Assembly: GCA_009602735.1 (NCBI GenBank)
Contig: WELA01003759.1
Span: 381 to 26,287, forward strand
DNA from: Mesotaenium endlicherianum
Lineage: Eukaryota > Streptophyta > Zygnematophyceae > Zygnematales > Mesotaeniaceae
DNA: 25,907 bases
Reading direction: 5' to 3'
The position numbers were made by a program, and so were the translations under genes. The notes under the pieces are model-generated. The model was not told the DNA's origin. It saw only the letters and a program-made list of their open reading frames with translations, and made no database searches. Below are positions 18,871-25,907 of the stretch, piece by piece. Every line of letters starts with the position of its first letter. The first letter of the stretch is position 1.

Positions 18871-19033
18871 GAACACGGTGCTGCGGAGGGCCACGCGCTT
18901 CGACGACATGGTGGAGCAGGAGCAGGGCGGCAAGGGCGTCGCCAAGGACGTTCCCGCTGTCGGGGGGGTGGGCTGACGACGGTCGGGGAGGACGTCGCCC
19001 AGTGGATGGAGGAGGGCCGTTCGAGGAACACAG
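18871..19033 (+). CDS. Copy B exon 7, 1-nt deletion
   Basis: 163 bp against 164 in copy A. NTVLRRATRFDDMVEQEQGG, then the frame slips at the G-run near 18965 and meets TGA. The original frame later reads VAQWMEEGRSRN, showing CAG where copy A has TAG. The donor is GA instead of GT. Confidence 0.6.
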
Positions 19034-19234
19034 GAATGGTTAGCCTCCCCCCCCCTCCCCCTCACGCCCCTGGTGTCCCCCTCTCTACCCGCCCCTCGAT
19101 CGTTTTGCCTGCTACCCCGGCTCTGCCTGACAGTGACCCCTCCCTGTCGGGCGGGCGGTTGGAGGGATGGCGATTGACCTGGCGCGCTTGAGGGATGGGG
19201 GGGGGACGGGGGCTGGGCTTCGCGGGCCGTGCAG

Positions 19235-19454
19235 CCCAGCGCGAGCTGAGCATGGAGGAGGCAAAGCGCATCATGCTGGACTATGCAGAGGGGAGAGAGG
19301 ACGCCAAGCTGCAGGAGCTGGTCGAAGGCTGGATCGCAACGTGCGAGAGCATGAGCGCGGAGCGCAATCGCATCAACGCGCTGCTTAAGGGCGGCAAGGC
19401 GCCGCCGGCGGAGGCCGAGAGCGCCAGGGAGCGCCGCGAGCAGATCCGCGGGAC
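19235..19454 (+). CDS. Copy B exon 8: charged helical segment
   Basis: MEEAKRIMLDYAEGREDAK, LQELVEGWIATCESMSAERN; same length and phases as copy A and open throughout. The donor GTACTT is weaker than GTACGT of copy A. Likely a coiled coil. Confidence 0.65.
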
Positions 19455-19597
19455 GTACTTCTCAGCTCCCTTCCCTTTCCGCTCGCCTCTGCCGCGGCTT
19501 CTTCCTCTGTGCTGGCAGCCAATTAGTTGCTGGCATTAGCGCACGGGGTCCGTCTCATTCTCGGTTCCCGACGCGCGCATCGGGTGTCTGCTTGCAG

Positions 19598-19758
19598 GCT
19601 GTGCACGAAGGAGAAGCAGCTCGTGGCGAGGGCCAAGAAAATGAGGGAGGGCGCCTACACGATGACCGGCGAGCACCTGCGCCGCAAGGACCCCGCCGAC
19701 GAGCCGGCGTCTGCCAACGTCCAACCAGCGCGCGGAGATGCCGGTGATGGGCCTCAGG
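19598..19758 (+). CDS. Copy B exon 9
   Basis: LCTKEKQLVARAKKMREGAY, TMTGEHLRRKDPADEPASAN, ending CAGG|GTAGGT in phase 1. Open frame; 27 bp longer than copy A at the 3' end. Exon 10 (about 19871-19957; VVTPGCAAAKTPTVD, PPPPKREGGKR) follows, but its acceptor is CTG instead of CAG. Confidence 0.65.
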
Positions 19759-20193
19759 GTAGGTCCCCGGCCCTTTCCCCCTCTTTCCCTCACGCCTCAC
19801 TCTCCTTTAAAGGCAGCCCTCTCTGCTTCAATTCGTGTGACTCATAAAACCTGCCTGCCTCTTTGTGCTGTGGTGACGCCGGGTTGTGCGGCAGCCAAGA
19901 CTCCTACCGTGGATTGCGCCTCGCCGCCACCGCCCAAGCGTGAGGGCGGCAAGCGAGGTAAGACGCGCCACATACAGCAGCTGTGTGCGTTTCTCTCGTC
20001 GCCTTTCTATTTTTTCTGTATAACCTGCCACTCATCCACCATCTGGTGTCGCAATGTCTGGGCACTGGCCGGGAGACCCTCCTGAAGTAGCGCCGGGCCC
20101 CCCCTCTCTCCGGGGTTGTGTGCATGGGCCTGCGTGTGGGGAGCAGCTGTAGCTGGGGAGGGTGATTTGAAGGCGGGCCCCTCGCCCCACAAG

Positions 20194-20311
20194 ATGAAGA
20201 AGAAGGGCAAGGGCAAGAAGAGCAAGAGCTGGAGCAAGGGCAAGGGCAAGAAGAAGAGCAAGGGGAGGAAGGGCATGGGCTGGAGCCGCACCGCCTTGTC
20301 CAACTCCAACA
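20194..20311 (+). CDS. Copy B exon 11: basic Lys/Ser/Gly linker
   Basis: MKKKGKGKKSKSWSKGKGKK, KSKGRKGMGWSRTALSNSNS, ending AACA|GTGAGT. The acceptor is CAA where copy A has CAG. The frame continues correctly into exon 12. The high Lys content suggests nuclear targeting or DNA backbone contact. Confidence 0.55.
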
Positions 20312-20478
20312 GTGAGTAGTACCCCGCACCTCATCCCCCCTCTGCCCCCCCTCCCCTCCCTCTCCTAACGTTGCAGGCCTTTATTGCAAGTTATCTCGTC
20401 GCCACTTGCGCGCTCCGCGATGCTCCGCCGTCTCCCACCTGACACTATCGGATCAAATGTGGGTTGGGCATTGTACAG

Positions 20479-20688
20479 GCACTCCCAGCTCCCCGGCCCC
20501 CAGCTCCGACGCAACATCGGCAACGGCGTCGACGCCCTCGCCGACCGGCGGCGGCTCAAACGTGGCAGCCCATCAGTCCCCGCCGCTGACACGCCAACGA
20601 CCCACGTCGCCGCCGCCTGCCAGCGAGAGCACGGTCACCTGTGCCACGCCTGGCCCGTCCCCCGCTCCCGACGCGGCCGCTGATCCAG
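20479..20688 (+). CDS. Copy B exon 12: Ser/Pro/Thr-rich linker
   Basis: TPSSPAPSSDATSATASTPS, then PPLTRQRPTSPPPASESTV and a Pro/Ala end; 210 bp after TTGTACAG, phase 1 to 1. Low complexity, probably disordered. Copy A keeps only the second half. The linker separates the two recombinase-like halves. Confidence 0.65.
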
Positions 20689-20834
20689 GTAGGAGTTCCC
20701 CTCTTGCATGCCTGATAACTCGCTGTCCCTCTGCTGGCCCCCCTGCCAGCGCTACACTTCTCTGCCTTTGTCGTGCGGCCCCCTTGCTGGCCTTTTGACT
20801 CGCGGCCCTCACGCTCTCTCCGCTGGCAACGCAG

Positions 20835-21529
20835 GCCATCACGTGGAGCGCGGGCAGCCCGCCCCGGGCTCCGCTCCGGGCGTCAACTTCGGCTCTGAGA
20901 TCACGGCAGCAGACCCGACCGAGCCAGCACGCGCCGCGATGCGCGACTGGAAAAAGCAATTCAACCTGATGCTCTCTGCCCAGAAGCTCTCCTGGGACGA
21001 CACGCCGTACCCCGCCGCCAACAGCACCTTCAAGCAGTGCCTCGAGTACGCCACCACGTCGCTGGTGTTGCGCAGAGATCGCCACGCCAAGCAGCTCAAG
21101 TCGGAGGTGACCCTCGCCGCCCTGAACAGGCTGCCGGCCAAGCAACGCGAGGAGGCTGTGCAAGAGTTGCGCACGGACACGCTCCTAGTTGCCGAGAAAT
21201 CCGCGCTGTTGCGGGTCCTGGCCAAAGCAGGGCGCTTCGAGCTGCTGAGGGAATTCTGGGCCCTGTGCAAAGAGCAGGGCGAGTTGTCCGACGTGCAGGT
21301 CGCGAGGGGGCTCCTGCCAGTGGAGCACGAGACGTTCAAGCTTTACATGGGCTGGCTGCGGGACGAGATGGGCAAGGGGTACACGTGGTTGTACACACTG
21401 AAGCTCTTGTACCAGACGCTGGCCTACCTGTTCAGGGGCGAGAGATCGAAGCTGAGAAAGTACGTGGAGGGGACCGTGGAAGGGTTCAAGGCAATGTTCA
21501 AGAAGCAGCTCGACTTCATCATGCAGTAC
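20835..21529 (+). CDS. Copy B exon 13: start of second recombinase-like region
   Basis: 695 bp after CAACGCAG, open throughout, phase 1 to 0. Starts HHVERGQPAPG, then MRDWKKQFNLMLSAQKLSWD, a helical block (KQLKSEVTLAALNRLPAKQR, EFWALCKEQGEL) and finally ETFKLYMGWLRDEMGKGYTW, LYTLKLLYQTLAYLF. This last part parallels the core-binding region of exon 1 (TYVEFLRWA...KTVGELDTYF). It is complete only in this copy. Confidence 0.7.
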
Positions 21530-21653
21530 GTGTTCGCTCCTAGTAATGTCTTCAACTGCACTTAATGTTGAGCGTTTGTAAGCCCCGTTGGGTCGCCTTG
21601 CTCACATTAATTCTCTGCGGCTGGGGCTGCCAACCTGCCTGCCTTGCCTTGAG

Positions 21654-21991
21654 GAAGGGTCCAGGGAGTACGGCACGGAGCGGCCCGAGCGCAAGCTGGC
21701 CATGACCATGGACGTGTATACAATGGTCCTCAACAGCATGGACTTGCGGCTGCTCCGCGGACTGGTGGTCAAGCTGCTGCTCAAGGTGTCGGTCTGTGCC
21801 GCTCTGCGGCCCAACTCCGTGGAGCTCCAGGTCCTTGGGGACCTCGAGTTCAAGCTGTACGTGGACTGCGACGGAGGGCTGCACATCGACGTCATCCTGT
21901 CGCTGACGGACAGCAAGTCTTTTGGATACGAGAGCGTGCATGCATCGGACCGAAGGAGGGTGCGCATCGAGGAGTTTCTCGGACTGAGACA
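21654..21991 (+). CDS. Copy B exon 14: Arg box of second recombinase-like region
   Basis: EGSREYGTERPERKLAMTMD, then VVKLLLKVSVCAALRPNSVE and LQVLGDLEFKLYVDCDGGLH, IDVILSLTDSKSF. The order 'helix - ALRP.S.ELQ.L.DLEF - strand - strand ending near K' fits the Arg box and hairpin of a tyrosine recombinase (TGLRP.ELl.L.w.Di...). The exon ends GACA|GTACGT in phase 2, joining exon 15 in frame. Copy A has lost it. The start (after TTGAG) is chosen because it alone gives phase 0. Confidence 0.65.
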
Positions 21992-22124
21992 GTACGTGGA
22001 TACATCACCCCAACACCCGTGATTGCAACTTTATTTGGTGTGGAGGGGGGAGGGGGGGTAAGGAGGGACGGGGCAGGAAGAATGGAACACGAGAGGGACG
22101 GCCAGAGTGTGCACTTTGCCAGCA

Positions 22125-22690
22125 CCCCTTGCTTGCACTTCTGTCGGGGCGGTCTGGCTATAGGCCGCTCCCTGCCTGCATTCCTGCATCTCCGTCGGGG
22201 CGGGCTGTTTGCAGCCTCGCCCCTTGCTTGCACACGTCGGGGCGGGCCCTTGCTTGCATATTTGTGGGGGCGGGCTGTCTGCAGCCTGCCCCCTTCTTGC
22301 ACACGTCGGGGTGGGCCCTCGCTTGCAGTTCTGTCGAGGCACTCTGGTTGTAGCCCGCTTCGTGCCTGCATTCCTGCATTTCCGTCGGTGCGGGCTGTCG
22401 GCAGCCTGCCCCCTTGCTTGATTATGCCGGGGCGGGCCCTTGCTTGCATTTCTGTTGGGGCCGTTTCGCTGTAGCCTGCCCCCTTCTTGCACACGTCGGG
22501 GCGAGCCCTTGCTGTCGGGGTGAACTGGCTGCAGCCTCCCCCCTTCTTGCACACACCGGGGCGGGCCCTTCCCTTGCTTGCATTTATGTCGGGGCACTCT
22601 GGTTGTAGCCCGCTGCCTGCCCGCATTCCTGCATTTTGTGTCGGGGCGGGTTATCTGAAGCCTGCCCCCTTCCATGCACACGTTGGGGCT
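22125..22690 (+). repeat. GC-rich minisatellite in intron 14 of copy B
   Basis: Tandem, imperfect units built from CGGGGCGGGCTGTCTGCAGC, CTGCCCCCTTCTTGCACACG and CGGGCCCTTGCTTGCAT, with a basic period near 40-50 bp and higher-order alternation of about 90 bp. It fills most of the intron between exons 14 and 15 (21992-22740). The whole intron is missing from copy A. Such arrays mutate by slippage and unequal exchange, which fits deletion of the neighbouring exon in copy A. Confidence 0.8.
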
Positions 22691-22740
22691 GACGGCTTAG
22701 ACACTACCCCGCATCTTGCTGCGCGTGTGCACGACTGCAG

Positions 22741-22915
22741 GTACTGCCCGGTGTGGACGGTGGTGGCATATGTGTCTTACCTGAAGGCGTGGCCGGCCGG
22801 TGACGGCTCCCTAGAGGCCGCCCTGCAAGAGAGGAAGCTGGCCATCCACCCCGCCAAGCGGCACTACGTGCTGTTTGCGCGCGTGGACAACGAGGAATTG
22901 AACCTCCTTGTTCCG
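22741..22915 (+). CDS. Copy B exon 15
   Basis: After CGACTGCAG: YCPVWTVVAYVSYLKAW, GDGSLEAALQERKLAIHPAK, RHYVLFARVDNEELNLLVP, ending CCG|GTGAGG in phase 0. Open frame, continuous with exon 14 through a split Gln codon. It lies between the Arg and SLR boxes. Confidence 0.7.
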
Positions 22916-23164
22916 GTGAGGCCGGCCTGCCATTCCTTGACGCTTGTCACCTTCCCAGCCGTGCCGTTGCGTCCAGTTCCCATTTCAGCTTGGTGCTGCG
23001 CCTGGGTTGCGTGTGCACGTGGCTAAGCCGCCTGACATCTACGTGCCGACTCCTGTGCCCCCGCTATTGTACTCGCTGGCCGCTCTGCACTGCACCCCCA
23101 CAGCTGGCATGCCCCGGACTCGTGCCCCTTGCGTGTGTGCGCCCCTTGCGTGTGATTTGGGCAG

Positions 23165-23893
23165 CTCTGTGTGGACCTCGCCCGCTACTACCTGTGAAGC
23201 CAGATGGAGTTTGCGGGCATCCCGCCGTGGATCGCTGTCAAGTACAGTCTGTACAGCCTCCGGAGCGGCCGCTGCCTCATGCAGGGGTTCCTCTCCGCGG
23301 AGGCCCATAACGGCTTGGTGATGGCCGACGCCATCGTGCGGGCGTGCCACACGCTGGGCAAGACCGTGAACGCCGCCGGCCTGAAGCCGTACTTGCAGGA
23401 GACCATCTCGATCCGGCGGAACAGCGACGTGGATGTGTCGCTGATGGTCCTCCCGCAGATGCACACCGAGGGCGTCTTCGCGCAGATCACGGCAAATCAC
23501 CACGAGCAGCAGCGCCGGCAGCGGCGGGAGAAGGTCGAGGCCAAGGCCCGGGAGATGGGGGTGGACCTGGAGGAGTGGGCGGCTGAGTTCGAGGAGGGCA
23601 GGGAGGAGGATGAGAAGTGGGAGCGCCCGCACGTTCACCCAGGCACGGGCCCCTCGAGGCGCGGCACCCGCCCCGTGGTCGATCCGGAGTCGAGGGAGCA
23701 GCTGGCGGTCGAGCAGGCCAAGGTGGACAGGCTGCAATTGAGGGATGACGTCGACAGGCTGGGGGGGAAGCTGCAGGCGCTGAAGAAGAGCTTTCTTGAG
23801 GGGGGTGAGGGTACCGAGTACATGCACCGGCCTGCGGGGGCCTAGACGAAAGCGAGGGCGGCCCTCTGCAAGAAGCGAGCGCGGGCATGCCAG
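23165..23893 (+). CDS. Copy B exon 16: SLR box and coiled coil, two stops
   Basis: LCVDLARYYL, then TGA at 23195-23197 (CGA in copy A, a C->T change at a CpG), then SQMEFAGIPPWIAVKYSLYS, LRSGRCLMQGFLSAEAHNG. CHTLGKTVNAAGLKPYLQ holds the Tyr that would align with a nucleophile. A charged coiled coil follows (QQRRQRREKVEAKAREMG, AKVDRLQLRDDVDRLGGKLQ), then TAG at 23843-23845 (CTG in copy A). Donor CAG|GTGCGT is good. Same 729-bp length as copy A. Confidence 0.65.
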
Positions 23894-24099
23894 GTGCGTG
23901 GGGGAGTGTGGGAGCCATGCAGGCTGCCGATGCTGAGCTGTTGAATTGTGGCGAGCGGTTTTGCGGTCCTCTGCTAGCTATTCGTGTGTAAGGAAGCATA
24001 GTTTACCTTGGCAGCCTGCACCGCTCTTGTTCTTGCCAATTCCAGTTCTGACCTCTTTGTCACAGTTTCCTCCGGCCCATTTGAGCGTTGGATCCGCCT

Positions 24100-24454
24100 C
24101 TTCCCCGCCTCGTATCGTGGCTGACGGGGTGGGGTGGTGGGGACGGGAGCGGGGGTGGGATATGGTGCAGGAGGAGAGGAGGAACCTCGCGGGGCGCGTG
24201 AGCGACGTTGCATCGCTGGCATTCTCGCCCGACCTGGCAGCTCGCTGCAGCAGCTTGCAGGCGGAGCTCGAGCACATCCAATCCGGCGCTGACACCATTT
24301 TGCCAACGGAGAAGAGGGGGGGGGTGGAGGGGGGAGAAGCCTGTTCCGCAGCAGGCACATCGGGCGTTGCGTCGCAGGTGGATGATGAGGTGGGGTCCAG
24401 CAAGGGCAAGCACGCGTCTGGCAGGAGGAAGGGGGTGGCCTCCATCCAAAAAGA
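24100..24454 (+). CDS. Copy B exon 17 (start unresolved)
   Basis: WWGRERGWDMVQEERRNLAG, RVSDVASLAFSPDLAARCSS, LQAELEHIQSGADTILPTEK and a variable Gly/Glu part, ending AAAGA|GTGAGT in the same phase as copy A. No known family. Confidence 0.55.
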
Positions 24455-24591
24455 GTGAGTTATTTTGCTCTCTCTCCCTCTCTCTGCGTGTCTTTGTGCG
24501 GCCACTTAGCTCGTCGCAAGCTGGGCTGTTCACCGTCGGTTGCACTCCTTGCTGTGATTCGAGGACTGGTGTGGTGCGCTGTGGGCGTCAG

Positions 24592-25169
24592 GATCCGCAT
24601 GATCAAGTGGTCCGCGCGGCAGCGCCTCCTCCAGGCCGACCTGCTGGGGCTGGACACCCGGGGGGCTGGCGAGAACAAGCTCGACTTGTTCGACTACAGG
24701 AGGCTTGCAGGATCAGGTTTTGCAGCGGCGGGGCTGGAGGAGCGCCGCCCGAAGCCAGCCTCGACCTCCTTGGGGTGACTTGCTCGCCAAGGAGGTGCCG
24801 CCAAGGTAGGAAGGCGGTGTGGAGGGGCGGATGCCGCAGGGGGGGCAGGGGGGTGCTGGAGGCGGGGATTGTGGGGTAGGTGCTGACGAGCCCGAGGAAG
24901 AAGGCACCCTCCTTGACGAGCTCGGGGAGGCTCTGGCCATCGAGATGAACAAGGACGATTCCATGTCGTGGTGGGAGGGCACCCTCAAGCAGCATCTAGG
25001 GCGAGGGCACGACGGCAGGGATCATGAGGACGAGGATGACGCGGATGTCGTGGAGGTGGTAGAGGAGGGCCTGGAAGACCTCGGCGACCTCAAGGAGACA
25101 AGCGCGGGGGACTTGATGAACAAGTTGCTCCTCAGCCGCATGGACGCCGATCCGCAGCAGCAGCTGTAG
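24592..25169 (+). CDS. Copy B exon 18: acidic C-terminus, frameshifted
   Basis: IRMIKWSARQRLLQADLLGL, GENKLDLFDYRRLAGSGF, then one extra G near 24774 (TTGGGG against TTGGG in copy A) gives TGA at 24776. The original frame resumes downstream: DEPEEEGTLLDELGEALAIE, WWEGTLKQHLGRGHDG, an acidic run, and PQQQL before TAG 25167-25169. Splice acceptor GGCGTCAG. Confidence 0.65.
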
Positions 25170-25885
25170 GGGTAGGAGATTGGCCACCCGCGGGAGCGAA
25201 GATGATAACTAGTGTGGTGTGCTGGCTGGCAGGCAGCCTGCATCAGGAGCTTACTTCTAAGAGACTCTCTTAACTATTATTTGATTTGAATAATTCGTTT
25301 CAATGCACATATCCTGATTATGATAGATTTGTATGTGCAATATGGCCTTAAGGTATATATGCATGCATGTATAGCTGGTTTGCCAGCACGTTTCATATCC
25401 AGATAGATAAGCTGATATTTTTTCCAGCTTCCATGTCCACAATCGAGGTTGTAAGTTCTGTTGTGTATCATACTTCAATGAGTCAAAGGGACTTTCTCTC
25501 TTCAATGGAATCAGATGGAAACAAATCTTTAGTTTCCAAAACGGACTGTGCTTTGATCATTGTGAGCTATCAACGTTGTATGCAATAAGAGAGAATAACT
25601 TGTCATCAGCGTTTCTACCACACTAGAATTTTCCATTAGCTATCTCTTGGAGTCCTTGTATAGTTGACTACATGGACCGCTGCCGGGGATCCATTTCGCG
25701 TAACTGGGACGCCGGGAGCTTTCCCGCTGCGCAGCGATTTTACTTTTGCCTAAGGTCTCAAAATGAAGGGGGCTGCAGAGTAGAAACTTACTTCTTTTTT
25801 TCCACCTCACAAGCGGTGCCTATCTGTTCGGCGTTGATTCTTTTTTTCACCCTTAGAAGCGGTGCCTATCTGGCCGGCGTTGACG
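25170..25885 (+). repeat. 3' flank of copy B (direct repeat of 997-1720)
   Basis: Near-identical partner of the copy 0 flank (see 997-1720), in the same orientation and beginning right at the stop codon. TGTAA at 25450-25454 sits at the equivalent place. Higher similarity to copy 0 than to copy A means that array members do not simply diverge with distance. Confidence 0.85.
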
Positions 25886-25907
25886 CCCCCCCCCCCCCCC
25901 CCCCCCC
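25886..25907. repeat. Poly-C run at the window end
   Basis: 22 consecutive C. The equivalent place in copy 0 (about 1706-1730) is C-rich but interrupted (CCCACCCCCCCCCTCTCCCC). A run this long at an edge often marks where sequencing or assembly stopped. Confidence 0.7.

Larger units (their letters stand above)
16500..25169 (+). pseudogene. Copy B: tandem-tyrosine-recombinase gene, degenerate
   Basis: Paralogue of copy A in the same orientation, and the more complete one from exon 11 to 16. The ATG at 16500 (CCATGGCC context) is conserved with 5513. Exon lengths and phases agree with copy A for exons 2, 4, 8 and 16, and for the others once the indels are counted. Lesions: 40-bp deletion at 16892/16893, one base lost within SLRK near 17596, donor TT at 17618, one base lost near 18965, donor GA at 19034, acceptor TG at 19869-19870, acceptor AA at 20191-20192, TGA 23195, TAG 23843, and one extra G near 24774 causing TGA. 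It retains exon 14 and the Ser/Pro linker that copy A lacks. Expression of a shortened product is possible but cannot be judged. Confidence 0.75.

Noticed and set aside
20116..20319. Lys-rich frame as a separate histone H1- or HMG-like gene
   Set aside because: It has splice-compatible phase with exon 12, lies in the same order in both copies, and is low-complexity; better read as a linker exon.
20708..21565. 285-codon frame as an independent gene
   Set aside because: The reliable part (20835-21529) is exon 13 with conserved acceptor and phase; the start lies in the preceding intron.
22125..22690. CRISPR-like array
   Set aside because: Units are contiguous and diverged without unique spacers, and lie in a eukaryotic intron.
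1..25907. tRNA or rRNA genes
   Set aside because: No cloverleaf with conserved A and B boxes and no rRNA core sequence was recognised by eye on either strand; a covariance search was not possible.

Overview
Kind of genome. The window is nuclear DNA of a eukaryote. It shows GC-rich exons split by short GT-AG introns with pyrimidine tracts, intron phases that agree between gene copies, AT-rich intergenic stretches and an LTR retrotransposon end. There is no bacterial operon structure or Shine-Dalgarno pattern. High exon GC, short introns and TGTAA motifs in the 3' flanks suggest an alga of the green lineage, but this is only a guess.

Layout. Positions 1-963 are the 3' end of an LTR retrotransposon (internal tail plus one LTR of about 496 bp). 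It sits in the last codons of a first gene copy, of which only the terminal exon piece (964-996) and 3' flank (997-1720) remain ('copy 0'). Positions 2265-5391 hold two diverged direct copies of an upstream/5' region. 5513-13388 is 'copy A' and 16500-25169 is 'copy B', two head-to-tail paralogues of one gene of about 18 exons. The 3' flank of copy B (25170-25885) closely resembles that of copy 0, so the window is part of a tandem array with a spacing of about 11-12 kb. The window ends in 22 C residues.

What the genes are. Spliced by comparing A with B, the ancestral product would be a very large protein, very roughly 1,800 residues. Its N-terminal part (exons 1-4) reads as a tyrosine recombinase: a core-binding helical region, an Arg box, a beta-hairpin Lys, an (H->Q)xxR box, a GW motif and a Tyr in SMYEHYL. 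A long basic, Ser/Pro-rich linker follows. A second, more degenerate core-binding plus Arg-box plus SLR-box region (exons 13-16) looks like another tyrosine recombinase fold. A charged coiled-coil region and an acidic C-terminus complete it. No reverse transcriptase or RNase H is visible in the units, so Crypton-like DNA elements, or a host gene derived from one, are the nearest known concept.

State. Copies A and B are both broken, at different places: nonsense codons, small indels, lost splice sites, a 40-bp deletion in B, and in A a deletion of about 1.4 kb plus an internal exon duplication. Each copy keeps what the other lost, which is how the ancestral exon structure could be inferred. 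Both N bases (4042 and 10200) lie exactly at joints between duplicated blocks, so part of the rearrangement may be an assembly artefact.
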